A stretch of 64,000 bases of DNA, taken from positions 1 to 64,000 of the forward strand of contig NZ_JAZHFT010000022.1 of the NCBI RefSeq assembly GCF_036541425.1, written 5' to 3'. Every line of letters starts with the position of its first letter. Within the stretch, counting starts at the first letter, position 1. The notes under the pieces are model-generated. The model saw only the letters and a program-made list of their open reading frames with translations, was not told the origin of the DNA and did no database searches. Source of the stretch: Consotaella aegiceratis. Lineage in GTDB: Bacteria; Pseudomonadota; Alphaproteobacteria; Rhizobiales; Rhizobiaceae. This document shows, in pieces, positions 1-7,243 of the stretch. Both the position numbers and the translations under genes were made by a program.

Positions 1-61
1 CTTCGATCCGTGACGGCAGAAGCGATACCTGCTCCCGATCCTCGCCGACGATATATCCCAT
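1..61 (-). mobile_element. IS1182-family transposase, N-terminus only (runs off the left edge)
   Basis: Reading the minus strand from an ATG at 61 gives 20 codons, beginning MGYIVGEDREQ and continuing VSLLPSRIE before the window ends. The pattern MGYI-x-GEDR-x-Q followed by a hydrophobic stretch and LP-x-R is how IS1182-type DDE transposases begin. The rest of the gene would lie to the left of the window. A 9-bp hairpin sits immediately upstream of the start codon, as insertion sequences often carry at their ends. The terminal inverted repeat of the element could not be located by eye, so its outer boundary somewhere right of position 62 is unknown. The identification rests on a short peptide and is an inference from recall of the family. 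Confidence 0.7.
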
Positions 62-62
62 G

Positions 63-93
63 AAAATGGCCGCCCTGTTCCCAAGGCGGCCAT
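63..93 (-). terminator. Hairpin upstream of the transposase start
   Basis: A perfect 9-bp inverted repeat (66-74 with 85-93, ATGGCCGCC) with a 10-nt loop is followed on the minus strand by TTTT. It lies directly before the transposase ATG. It could stop transcription entering the insertion sequence from the flanking DNA, or mask the transposase translation start. Confidence 0.5.
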
Positions 94-340
94 CCTATCT
101 GATTTGCCCGGCTTTCCACACAGCCTGGTTTCGGCGGGGCTTGTTTTTGCGCGTCCGCCACGGGCCGCCGGTGGAGACGCATGAAGGCCGTCCGGCGATT
201 CAATCATCCCGCCGAACGGTGCGACCATCGATTTCGCTTGTGAGGGACCGACACGGGGGGATGCATGATGCGCATCGCCCGCGAAGCACCGACTTATAGG
301 TTTATCTGTCTGTAGGGTTGAAGCCTGTCGCGCTTCAGGA
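94..340. other. Gene-free stretch beside the insertion sequence end
   Basis: No convincing coding sequence is seen between the transposase start hairpin and the rcdA terminator. The part nearest the hairpin probably belongs to the insertion sequence, with its terminal repeat not identified. The open frames here have no ribosome binding site and no recognisable protein pattern. Confidence 0.5.
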
Positions 341-369
341 ATACCAAAACAGAAACCGCCAATGGCGGT
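341..369 (-). terminator. Rho-independent terminator of rcdA
   Basis: A 6-bp stem (355-360 ACCGCC with 364-369) and a 3-nt loop are followed on the minus strand by a T-rich tail (TTTCTGTTTT). It lies about 40 nt past the rcdA stop codon, in the right orientation to end that transcript. Confidence 0.65.
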
Positions 370-408
370 CCCGGGTCATCCATCCGCGGATCGTCCCGGA
401 TCGCGCGT

Positions 409-954
409 CTAGAGATTGAAAGCGGTCTTGAGCAGGTCGATCTGCTCGCCCACCGGGTTGCGGGTGACTTCGGGGTCCTGAAAGCCGCTGCCGTAGATCT
501 CGCGGTCCAGCATGACGATCCGTCGCTCGAGCTTGAGCACACGCTCGACGAGGGACCGGAAGATCTCCGGAAGCTCGGCGAACTGGGGCGAATCCTTGCC
601 AGTGCCCACCCCTTCCAGCCGGATCTTGACCTTTTCCGCCTCGACCTGCGCCCGCGACATGTCGCCCTGATTGGCCGCACGCTGGAGCAGAAGCCAGGAG
701 GCGATCTGCATCAGCCGGGTGGTAAGCCGCATCGATTCGGCCGCATAGAGCGTGGCGGCCGGCTTCGACAGCCGTTTGGCCTCGACCCGTCCGTCGCCGT
801 CCAGATAGGCCGCCGTCTCGTCCACCAGGGTCATGCCCTCGTTGAACAACGCCTGGAACGACCGGGAAAAGGCAAGATGTTCGGCAAGCCGGACGGTTCT
901 GTCGTCGTCCAGTTGATCGTGGCTCGGGGTCGTCATTGCGTCAGCGGCCTTCAT
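409..954 (-). CDS. rcdA: RcdA-type cell-cycle protease adaptor (DUF1465)
   Basis: This 181-residue protein belongs to the DUF1465 family. Its Caulobacter member RcdA is an adaptor that helps deliver the master regulator CtrA and other substrates to the ClpXP protease during the cell cycle. The family core is clear: a conserved AFSRSFQALFNEGM segment near residue 28, then ESMRLTTRLMQIASWLLLQRA around residue 73, and a C-terminal helix rich in charged residues. It has no signal peptide or membrane segment, so it should be cytosolic. The outermost ATG is given. A second ATG at 936 has a GAAGG 11 nt upstream and could be the real start. It is transcribed alone and ends at a good terminator. The family assignment is confident; the role is by homology. 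Confidence 0.9.
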   Translation of the reverse strand: MKAADAMTTPSHDQLDDDRTVRLAEHLAFSRSFQALFNEGMTLVDETAAYLDGDGRVEAKRLSKPAATLYAAESMRLTTRLMQIASWLLLQRAANQGDMSRAQVEAEKVKIRLEGVGTGKDSPQFAELPEIFRSLVERVLKLERRIVMLDREIYGSGFQDPEVTRNPVGEQIDLLKTAFNL

Positions 955-1034
955 GTGGTGAGCAGCGAACGCTTCCGGCGCGCCGACTGCCCGTCAAAAC
1001 TGTCTCCACCTCGGTCTCAAGGCAAGGGCAGCCG

Positions 1035-1048
1035 TTAAATTTGGTTAA
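1035..1048 (-). promoter_or_regulatory. CtrA-like TTAA pair upstream of rcdA
   Basis: On the minus strand the sequence reads TTAACCAAATTTAAC. The CtrA consensus is TTAA-N7-TTAA(C), with TTAACCAT as a half site; here the spacing is 6 nt, one short of consensus. The site lies about 80-95 nt upstream of the rcdA ATG. rcdA is CtrA-controlled in Caulobacter, which makes the site plausible. The wrong spacing keeps confidence low. Confidence 0.3.
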
Positions 1049-1100
1049 TGTCAACAGCCAAATTATAACACGAAGAAGGCGAGGAGGTTCGCAGGCCCCC

Positions 1101-1210
1101 TAAAAAAAAGAGCCGCAGGGCGGCTCTCAGAAGTTTCAACAGGGAGGCGTCAACGGCACCCACCGCTGGGTCGGCGCCGCTCATCCGGAAAAATCCGGAG
1201 AACTGATTTA
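1101..1210 (-). ncRNA. Candidate small RNA ending in a strong terminator
   Basis: Read on the minus strand, this segment has the layout of a trans-acting small RNA. There is a 6-bp hairpin (1184-1199, TCCGGA arms, A4 loop), a second 5-bp hairpin (1158-1171), an unpaired CCTCCCTGTTG stretch that could pair with ribosome binding sites, and a perfect 8-bp stem (1109-1116 with 1120-1127) followed by eight T residues. No minus-strand gene lies upstream that would need this terminator. A possible -10 (ATAAAT) is at 1206-1211; the -35 is weak. I do not recognise the RNA family. Confidence 0.35.
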
Positions 1211-1297
1211 TGCTCCATAAAGCTTGATTAAGTCTTACTGCGGCGCCGAATCGGCTTTCGATCGGTGCCCAACATCGCTTTTCGTTAAGGAGACAAG

Positions 1298-2302
1298 ATG
1301 GCACCGACATCCACAATGACGGTCATCGCGATCACCGAACCGGGTGGTCCGGAGGTCCTTGCAGAGGCCACGCGACCGATCCCTACGCCGGGACCGAGGG
1401 ACCTGCTCATCGAAGTGCATGCGGCCGGGGTCAATCGGCCGGATGCGTTGCAGCGCCTGGGCGCCTACCCTCCCCCGCCCGGGGCTCCCGACTGGCCGGG
1501 GCTCGAGGTGGCCGGGATCGTCACCGCCTGCGGCGCCGAGACCTCGCGCTTCACGCCGGGCGATCGGGTGATGGCGCTGCTGCCCGGCGGGGGCTATGGC
1601 GAGGCCTGCGTCGTGGCCGAAGGCAATGCCCTGCCGATCCCGCAAGGCCTGTCGATGGTGGAAGCCGCCGCGGTCCCGGAGACGTTCTTCACCGTGTGGC
1701 ATAATGTCTTCGAGCGCGGCCGGCTGGAACGCGGGGAGACCTTTCTGGTGCATGGCGGCGCGTCCGGCATCGGCACGACCGCCATCCAGCTCGGCCGGGT
1801 ATTCGGCGCCACGGTCCTGGCCACCGTCGGCAGCGAGGAGAAATGCGAGGCGGTGCGCGCGCTCGGCGCGACGACGGCGATCAACTATCGCGACAGCGAC
1901 TTCGTCGAAGCGGCACTCGCCGCCACCAAGGGACGCGGCGTCGACCTGATCCTCGACATGGTGGGCGGCGACTATCTCAACCGCAATCTGCAGGTCGCCG
2001 CCGAGGACGGCCGCATCGTGCAGATCGCCTTCCTCAAGGGTGCGCATTGCGAGATCGACGCCTCACTGCTGATGCGCAAGCGGCTGACGCTGACGGGATC
2101 GACCCTGCGTAACCGACCGGTCGAGGTCAAGGCGGCCCTGGCACGGGGGTTGGAGACCAATGTCTGGCCATTTCTGGCGAGCGGAGCTGCCCGGCCGGTC
2201 ATCGAGGCGGTCTATCCGCTGGCGCAAGCGGCGGAGGCGCATCGCCATCTCGACCGCGATCACGTCGGCAAGATCGTCCTGACGATGCCCTGCGCCGAAT
2301 GA
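1298..2302 (+). CDS. NAD(P)H-quinone oxidoreductase, PIG3-type
   Basis: This 334-residue protein is a zinc-independent medium-chain dehydrogenase/reductase of the quinone oxidoreductase (QOR/PIG3) group, which reduces quinones with NAD(P)H. The N-terminal GroES-like half includes GVNRPDALQRLG and PGLEVAGIV around residues 44-77. The C-terminal Rossmann half has HGGASGIGTTAIQLG near residue 150, matching the nucleotide-binding AxxGxxG pattern. The catalytic zinc ligands of alcohol dehydrogenases are absent, as expected for this group. The start is supported by AAGGAG 6 nt upstream. It stands alone between rcdA and trcR. The physiological substrate cannot be read from the sequence. Confidence 0.9.
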   Translation: MAPTSTMTVIAITEPGGPEVLAEATRPIPTPGPRDLLIEVHAAGVNRPDALQRLGAYPPPPGAPDWPGLEVAGIVTACGAETSRFTPGDRVMALLPGGGYGEACVVAEGNALPIPQGLSMVEAAAVPETFFTVWHNVFERGRLERGETFLVHGGASGIGTTAIQLGRVFGATVLATVGSEEKCEAVRALGATTAINYRDSDFVEAALAATKGRGVDLILDMVGGDYLNRNLQVAAEDGRIVQIAFLKGAHCEIDASLLMRKRLTLTGSTLRNRPVEVKAALARGLETNVWPFLASGAARPVIEAVYPLAQAAEAHRHLDRDHVGKIVLTMPCAE

Positions 2303-2463
2303 CATCGGGCCGGCGCAGGACCGGGTTCCCCAGCGCCGCGACGGCGCTCGGCGGGCTTCCTTGCGGAACGATGCGCGACTCCCTATAAAGGGGTCATTCC
2401 AGAACATGTGGTTTCGTCCACAGCCCGCCCCTACCCGGGCGAGCGAAGAGGAGGTCTTTATCT

Positions 2464-3147
2464 GTGGCCCAGCAACTCTTGATGCCAAAGGCGACGGCCG
2501 TCTGGCTCGTCGACAACACGTCGCTCTCGTTCGACCAGATCGCGGATTTCTGCACGCTCCATCCGCTGGAGGTGAAGGCGATCGCCGACGGCGAATCAGC
2601 GCAAGGCATCAAAGGGCTCGATCCGATCCTGACCGGCCAACTCAGTCGCGACGAGATCGAGAAGGGCGAGAAGGACACCAACCACCGCCTCAAGCTGGCG
2701 CCGCCGAAGGTCCGTGTCCCGGAGGCCAAGCGCAAGGGGCCGCGCTACACGCCGGTCTCCAAGCGTCAGGATCGCCCCAACGCGATCCTGTGGCTGGTGC
2801 GCAATCATCCGGAGCTCAAGGACGCGCAGATCTCGCGACTGGTCGGCACCACCAAGAACACGATCGAGCAGATTCGCGAGCGCACCCACTGGAACTCGGC
2901 CAATCTGCAGCCGATGGATCCGGTGACGCTCGGGCTCTGCTCGCAGATCGACCTGGACCTGGAAGTCGAGAAGGCCGCGCGCGACCTGCCGCAGCAGCCC
3001 AACGCCGAAGAGGAACGCCTTCTTTCGGCGGCGCAGACGCAATCCTATGGCCAGGACCGGTCCGAGGACGAAGAGCTGGATGCGGCCGCGGTGTTCGCCA
3101 AGCTCACCGCGATGCGCCGCGAAGAGAGTGAGGACGAAGAGGAATAG
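2464..3147 (+). CDS. trcR: TrcR-type cell-cycle transcriptional regulator (DUF1013)
   Basis: The 227-residue product is a DUF1013 protein, annotated across alphaproteobacteria as cell-cycle transcriptional regulator TrcR. A DNA-binding-like helical segment (residues ~105-140, PNAILWLVRNHPELKDAQIS then GTTKNTIEQIRERTHW) follows a conserved N-terminal domain. The C-terminus is strongly acidic (SEDEEE) and probably disordered. Translation starts at GTG with GAGGAGG about 10 nt upstream. A strong terminator lies 30 nt past the stop. The family call is firm; the regulatory role is inherited from the family name. Confidence 0.9.
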   Translation: MAQQLLMPKATAVWLVDNTSLSFDQIADFCTLHPLEVKAIADGESAQGIKGLDPILTGQLSRDEIEKGEKDTNHRLKLAPPKVRVPEAKRKGPRYTPVSKRQDRPNAILWLVRNHPELKDAQISRLVGTTKNTIEQIRERTHWNSANLQPMDPVTLGLCSQIDLDLEVEKAARDLPQQPNAEEERLLSAAQTQSYGQDRSEDEELDAAAVFAKLTAMRREESEDEEE

Positions 3148-3177
3148 TCTGCTCCTCCCTCAGCTCCGATCTTTCCC

Positions 3178-3209
3178 GGCGAGGCAGCGATGGCTGCCTC
3201 GCCTTTTTT
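3178..3209 (+). terminator. Rho-independent terminator of trcR
   Basis: A perfect 10-bp GC-rich stem (3178-3187 with 3194-3203) and a 6-nt loop are followed by six T residues. It sits 30 nt after the trcR stop and just before the end of the convergent aminotransferase gene. Confidence 0.9.
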
Positions 3210-3233
3210 ATGCGGTTCGCAGCCCGGCTCGGT

Positions 3234-4388
3234 TCAGGCCCTTTCGGCCGCGATTGCAGCCAGCGAGTCCTGCGCGGCGGCAATGATGCGATCCTGAGTC
3301 TCGGCATCGAGATAGGCGTGCATGGGCAGGCTGACGACGACCTCGGAAAGCCGATCGGTGACGGCCAGGCCATTGCCGGTGCAGGGGAAATCGCGATAGG
3401 CGGTCTGCCGATGCAGCGGCTTGCCGTAGTAGATCACCGTCGGCACGCCCCGCTCCTTCATCTCGGCCACGAAGCGGTCCCGGCCATGCTCGACCTTGAT
3501 CGTGTACTGCGCCCAGGTCGACACAGCGCCTTCCATCACGTGCTGCGGCGTCGCAAGACCCGCAAACGCCGCGTCGTAGCGCTTGGCCGTGGCGGTGCGA
3601 CGCTCGATCTCTTCGGGAAAAATCGCGAGCTTTTCCAAAAGGATGGCGGCCTGGATCGTATCCAGCCGACCATTGATGCCGATTCGCACATTGTCGTAGC
3701 GATCTTTGGCCGAGGCGCCATGCACGCGCAGCGACCTCATGATTTCGGCGAGTTCCGTGTCGTCGGTCTGCACTGCACCACCGTCGCCGTAACAGCCGAG
3801 CGGCTTGGCCGGATAGAAGCTCGTGGACACGACGTCAGCCCAGGCGCCAGCCATCTGCGCGTCCAGCGTCGAGCCGTAGCCTTGAGCGGCATCGGAAATC
3901 AGTTTCAGCCCATGCTTGTCGCAGATCGGCTTCAGCGTCGGGTAGTCGGCAATCAGACCGAACAGATCGACCGCAATGACCGCGCGCGGCGTCAGGACCC
4001 CGGCCCGCTTCACCTCGCCGATCGCCGCCTCCAGATTGGCCGGATCCATGTTGAACGTGTCCGGCAAGACATCGACGAAGACGGGCGTGGCACCGAGCAG
4101 CGCCACGACCTCGGCCGTCGCCGCAAACGTGAAGCTCGGCACGAACACCGCATCACCCGCCTTGATGTCCCAGGCCATGAGCGGCAGGATCAAGGCGTCC
4201 GTACCCGACGCGCAGCTCAGCGTCGCCGCCATGCCGCCGAACTCCGAGAGCCGTTCTTCCAATTCCCGGACCTCGGGTCCGAGGATGTAGGCGCCGCTGT
4301 CGAGAACCGATGCCAGCCGGGCATCGATGCGATCGCGGATCCGATCCCGTTGCGTGGCAAGATCGATGAATGGGATCGGCTTCTGCAT
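3234..4388 (-). CDS. DegT/DnrJ/EryC1/StrS-family aminotransferase
   Basis: A 384-residue PLP-dependent aminotransferase of the DegT family, which usually transfers an amino group to a keto-sugar nucleotide for cell-surface polysaccharides. Visible family marks are the substrate-site SCASGTDALILPLMAW (residues ~58-73), the DLFG and SDAAQGYG segments contacting PLP, and the Schiff-base lysine in STSFYPAKPLGCYGDGGA near residue 177. The ATG at 4388 is preferred over a longer frame starting at 4439 because GAGGAAGA lies just upstream and the family begins with a short IPFIDL segment. No sugar-nucleotide or glycosyltransferase genes are nearby, so its pathway is unknown. Confidence 0.88.
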   Translation of the reverse strand: MQKPIPFIDLATQRDRIRDRIDARLASVLDSGAYILGPEVRELEERLSEFGGMAATLSCASGTDALILPLMAWDIKAGDAVFVPSFTFAATAEVVALLGATPVFVDVLPDTFNMDPANLEAAIGEVKRAGVLTPRAVIAVDLFGLIADYPTLKPICDKHGLKLISDAAQGYGSTLDAQMAGAWADVVSTSFYPAKPLGCYGDGGAVQTDDTELAEIMRSLRVHGASAKDRYDNVRIGINGRLDTIQAAILLEKLAIFPEEIERRTATAKRYDAAFAGLATPQHVMEGAVSTWAQYTIKVEHGRDRFVAEMKERGVPTVIYYGKPLHRQTAYRDFPCTGNGLAVTDRLSEVVVSLPMHAYLDAETQDRIIAAAQDSLAAIAAERA

Positions 4389-4581
4389 GGTGGTCTTCCT
4401 CAGTATCCCCTGTTCGCCCTCCGGGGCCGCGAACGACACCCGACGGCACGCCGTCGATCGGCGCTCAGGCGACGGCTACTCCATTTGACCCGAGGGTCAA
4501 GGCGAGCCGCGCTCAATTTCCGAGGCGAACCGTGGAATTCCGTGAGCACCACGGACAATCGGAAGAGGCCTTGGGCCGCGC

Positions 4582-4836
4582 TCAATAAGCCGGCGGATCG
4601 CTGGCCGGAAACGACTCGTCTCCTGCCTCGTCCACCCGGTCAACGGGCTGCGCGGCGCGGCCCGCTTGTTTTGCCCGGTGTTCGGCGGCCAGCCGCTCCA
4701 GCCGATCGTTGGCCGTGTGCGGCGAAGGCCGCGAATGCACGCCGGCAAACGTCATCTCGTCGTCGCGCTGCTTCTTGAGCAGATACCAGGCGCCGCCAAC
4801 GACGGCGGCCAGCAGAATGCGATTTCGGAACCTCAT
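4582..4836 (-). CDS. Small membrane-anchored protein with a DESFPASDPP tail
   Basis: An 84-residue protein of unknown function. It begins with a short hydrophobic segment (residues ~7-19, ILLAAVVGGAWYL) followed by a KKQR stop-transfer-like cluster, then a charged helical stretch, and ends GDESFPASDPPAY. Variants of D-E-S/T-FPASDPP are found at the ends of many small alphaproteobacterial proteins. The protein would sit on the inner membrane with the tail in the cytosol. It is transcribed on its own. The motif and membrane segment support a real gene; nothing indicates a function. Confidence 0.65.
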   Translation of the reverse strand: MRFRNRILLAAVVGGAWYLLKKQRDDEMTFAGVHSRPSPHTANDRLERLAAEHRAKQAGRAAQPVDRVDEAGDESFPASDPPAY

Positions 4837-5006
4837 GACAGGGCGATCTCCTGTGACTCACAGTCCCAGAACGCGCAGGTGGCGAGCCGGTTTCTCCAAT
4901 CGTTCGACGAAGCACGCGCCGCATCGGACGATCGGTCGCAGGACCGCGGACAGCGGGAGCCGGCGAGACAGACGCCAGCTGCCTCCGCCCCGCCGACAAA
5001 CAAGCC

Positions 5007-6035
5007 TCAGCGTTCGGTCAGCTTCAATTCGATGCGGCGATTGCGGGCGCGCGCTTCCGGCGTGTCCTCGGGATCGAGCGGCTGATACTCGCCGAAGCCG
5101 GTCGCCGCGAGGCGCTCGGCCGGCACGCCCTGCTCGATCAGGAAGCGCACGACGGCCGCCGCGCGGTTGGTCGACAGGTCCCAATTGTCGCGGAATCGTC
5201 CGCCGCTGATCGGTACGTTGTCGGTGTGGCCGTCGACGCGAATGATCCAGTTGATATCGGAGGGGATCTCGTGCGCCAGTTCCTTGATCGCGTCGGCGAG
5301 CTTGACCATCTCGTCCTGACCGGCCGGCTGCAGCAGGTCGCTGCCGGAGGGGAACAGGACCTCCGACTGGAAGACGAAGCGGTCGCCGACGATGCGGATG
5401 TTCTCGCGGTCGGCGAGAATCTCACGCAGCCGACCGAAGAAGTCCGAGCGATAGCGTGCCAGCTCCTGAACACGCTGCGCCAAAGCGAGATTCAGCCGGC
5501 GACCGAGATCGGCGATCTTGGTCTGGCTTTCCTGGTCGCGGTTTTCGGAGATCTGCAGAGCATCCTCCAGCGCACCGATCTGCTGGCGCAGCGCGGCGAG
5601 CTGCTGGTTCAAGAGTTCGACCTGCGCCTGGGCGCGCTGCGACAATTGCCGCTGCTCGGACAGCTGGCCTTCGAGGGTGCCGATCTGTGTTTCCGCCTGG
5701 GCGGCCGTGCCGCTGCCGGAATCGAGCGCCAGCTGCAAGCGCGAGCGCTCCTGCTCGCTCGCCGACAGGGAGGCCTGCAGGCTGGAGATCTGCGTCTCGA
5801 AATCGTCGTTGGAGCTGCGCTCCAGCGCCAGGAGTTGCGTCAGCTCGTTGATCTGCTCGTTGAGGCGGTTCAGCGCCTCGTCCTGGCCGCTGATCTCTCG
5901 GCTCAGGAGAAACTGCGCGAGCACGAACACCGAGAGCAGAAACATGATCGCCAGGAGCAGCGTCGACAGCGCGTCGACGAAGCCGGGCCAGTAGTCGATC
6001 CCGCGCTCCGACCGGCGATTGCGTGCCAGCGCCAC
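5007..6035 (-). CDS. MotB/OmpA-like peptidoglycan-binding protein
   Basis: A 342-residue inner-membrane protein built like MotB. It has a single N-terminal membrane helix (~16-45), a long Gln/Glu-rich coiled coil (~48-195) and a C-terminal OmpA/MotB domain (~225-342) with DGHTDNVPI and NRRIELKL, the peptidoglycan-binding signature. Asp21, in PGFVDALSTLLLAIMFLL, occupies the place of the proton-carrying aspartate of MotB. The gene begins 3 nt after the MotA/TolQ-like gene, so the two should form one ion-driven complex. It is not near flagellar genes. The coiled coil is much longer than in flagellar MotB. Confidence 0.85.
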   Translation of the reverse strand: MALARNRRSERGIDYWPGFVDALSTLLLAIMFLLSVFVLAQFLLSREISGQDEALNRLNEQINELTQLLALERSSNDDFETQISSLQASLSASEQERSRLQLALDSGSGTAAQAETQIGTLEGQLSEQRQLSQRAQAQVELLNQQLAALRQQIGALEDALQISENRDQESQTKIADLGRRLNLALAQRVQELARYRSDFFGRLREILADRENIRIVGDRFVFQSEVLFPSGSDLLQPAGQDEMVKLADAIKELAHEIPSDINWIIRVDGHTDNVPISGGRFRDNWDLSTNRAAAVVRFLIEQGVPAERLAATGFGEYQPLDPEDTPEARARNRRIELKLTER

Positions 6036-6038
6036 GGA

Positions 6039-7076
6039 TCAGTCCTGCCGATTCTCGATCGAGCGCGACAGCCGGTCGAGCACGCCGCGCAGTTCGCGCT
6101 GCTCGCCCGCTTGCGCCTCGACGAAGTCGCGCAGCATCTGCTGCTCGGAGCGCATATGCTGGACCAGCCCCTGGATGCTTTCGGCGAGACTGGCCATGGC
6201 AGCGCTCTGGCGCGGCGAGACCGCCTGCTCCTGGACGATCCGGTTGATCTTGTCGGTCAGCGCCCGCAGTTCGTCATCCTCGCCCCGGTGGTGGCCGACG
6301 GGGCCCGGACCGAGCAACAGATCCTGCCCCACGTCGGTGATCGACGACAGCCAGTTCTCCAGCTCCGTATAGAAGCGGTTCTGGGCGCGGCCGAGCTGGA
6401 GATCCAGAAACCCCAGGATCAGCGAGCCCGACAGACCGAACAGCGAGGAGGAAAAGGCCGTGCCCATGCCCGACAGCGGCGCGACGAGGCCGGCCTTCAG
6501 CGCGTCGAGAATGCTTGCCGTGTCGCCGCCGGCCGGATCGAGTGCCTGGATGGTCGAGCCGATCGAGCCGATGGTCCGAAGAAGGCCCCAGAAGGTGCCG
6601 AGCAGACCGAGGAACACCAGGAGCCCGATCAGATAGCGTGAGATGTCGCGCGTCTCGTCCAGCCGTGTGGCGACGGAATCGAGGATCGAGCGCAGCGACA
6701 TCGTCGACAGCGACAACTGGCGGCGCCGGCCGATCAGCCCGCGCATGGGCGCCAGCAGGACGGGCCCGCGCATCTCCTCGAATTCGGTGTCGCCGTCGCG
6801 GAAGGCATTGACCCAGCGCACCTCGCGCGAAAGCCGCACGACCTGGACCAGGGCGAGAAGGATGCCAACGCCGAGCACGCCGACGATCAGCCCGTTCAGG
6901 CCAGGATTGGTGACGAAGGCCGAGGACACCTGGCGCCACAGGATCGCGGCGACGAAGCCGGCGAGCGCCAGGAACACCAGCATCGACCACAGAAAGACGA
7001 GGGGACTCGACAGCCTGTGCGGATCGAAACCGCCGGATCGCGTGGTCTTGTCGTGCGGCGAACTGAAGACTTGCAT
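6039..7076 (-). CDS. MotA/TolQ/ExbB-like proton channel protein
   Basis: A 345-residue polytopic protein of the MotA/TolQ/ExbB family. Hydrophobic helices are visible at ~25-52, ~60-85, ~150-172 and ~203-232. The last two carry the family marks LGLLGTFWGLLRTIG and GLVAPLSGMGTAFSSSLFGLSGSL. The C-terminus is a charged coiled coil (~280-345). The ATG at 7076 is chosen because the longer frame upstream adds an arginine-rich stretch with no family resemblance. With the MotB/OmpA-like gene 3 nt downstream it should form a proton-driven envelope complex. Its target in the cell is unknown. Confidence 0.85.
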   Translation of the reverse strand: MQVFSSPHDKTTRSGGFDPHRLSSPLVFLWSMLVFLALAGFVAAILWRQVSSAFVTNPGLNGLIVGVLGVGILLALVQVVRLSREVRWVNAFRDGDTEFEEMRGPVLLAPMRGLIGRRRQLSLSTMSLRSILDSVATRLDETRDISRYLIGLLVFLGLLGTFWGLLRTIGSIGSTIQALDPAGGDTASILDALKAGLVAPLSGMGTAFSSSLFGLSGSLILGFLDLQLGRAQNRFYTELENWLSSITDVGQDLLLGPGPVGHHRGEDDELRALTDKINRIVQEQAVSPRQSAAMASLAESIQGLVQHMRSEQQMLRDFVEAQAGEQRELRGVLDRLSRSIENRQD

Positions 7077-7243
7077 CGCGCTTCTGAAATAGCCCTGTCT
7101 GCCCGATGGCAGCCAAACTAGCGGAGAATAAGGCGCATTGGAACGCCGCGGCGGCCTTTCCATAACGCGGATGGCCATCCACTCCAAGCTTCAGTCATGC
7201 GAAAGAGCCAATGAATGCCGGCGCAGCCCCGGCACGTGCGTTT

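Larger units (their letters stand above)
955..1297. other. Intergenic region between rcdA and the quinone oxidoreductase gene
   Basis: This 343-nt divergent region contains the rcdA promoter side with a TTAA pair at 1035-1048, a strong minus-strand terminator at 1101-1127 and further hairpins up to 1199 that may form a small RNA. It also holds the AAGGAG ribosome binding site of the plus-strand gene near 1287. No protein-coding gene is supported in it. Confidence 0.6.

Noticed and set aside
1035..1316. 93-codon minus-strand frame beside rcdA
   Set aside because: It spans a strong terminator hairpin and has no family pattern; the region is better explained as a small RNA and promoter region.
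5007..7076. Zorya-type anti-phage system
   Set aside because: Only a MotA/MotB-like pair is present; neighbouring genes are an inositol monophosphatase family gene, efp and a small protein, with no ZorC, ZorD or ZorE.
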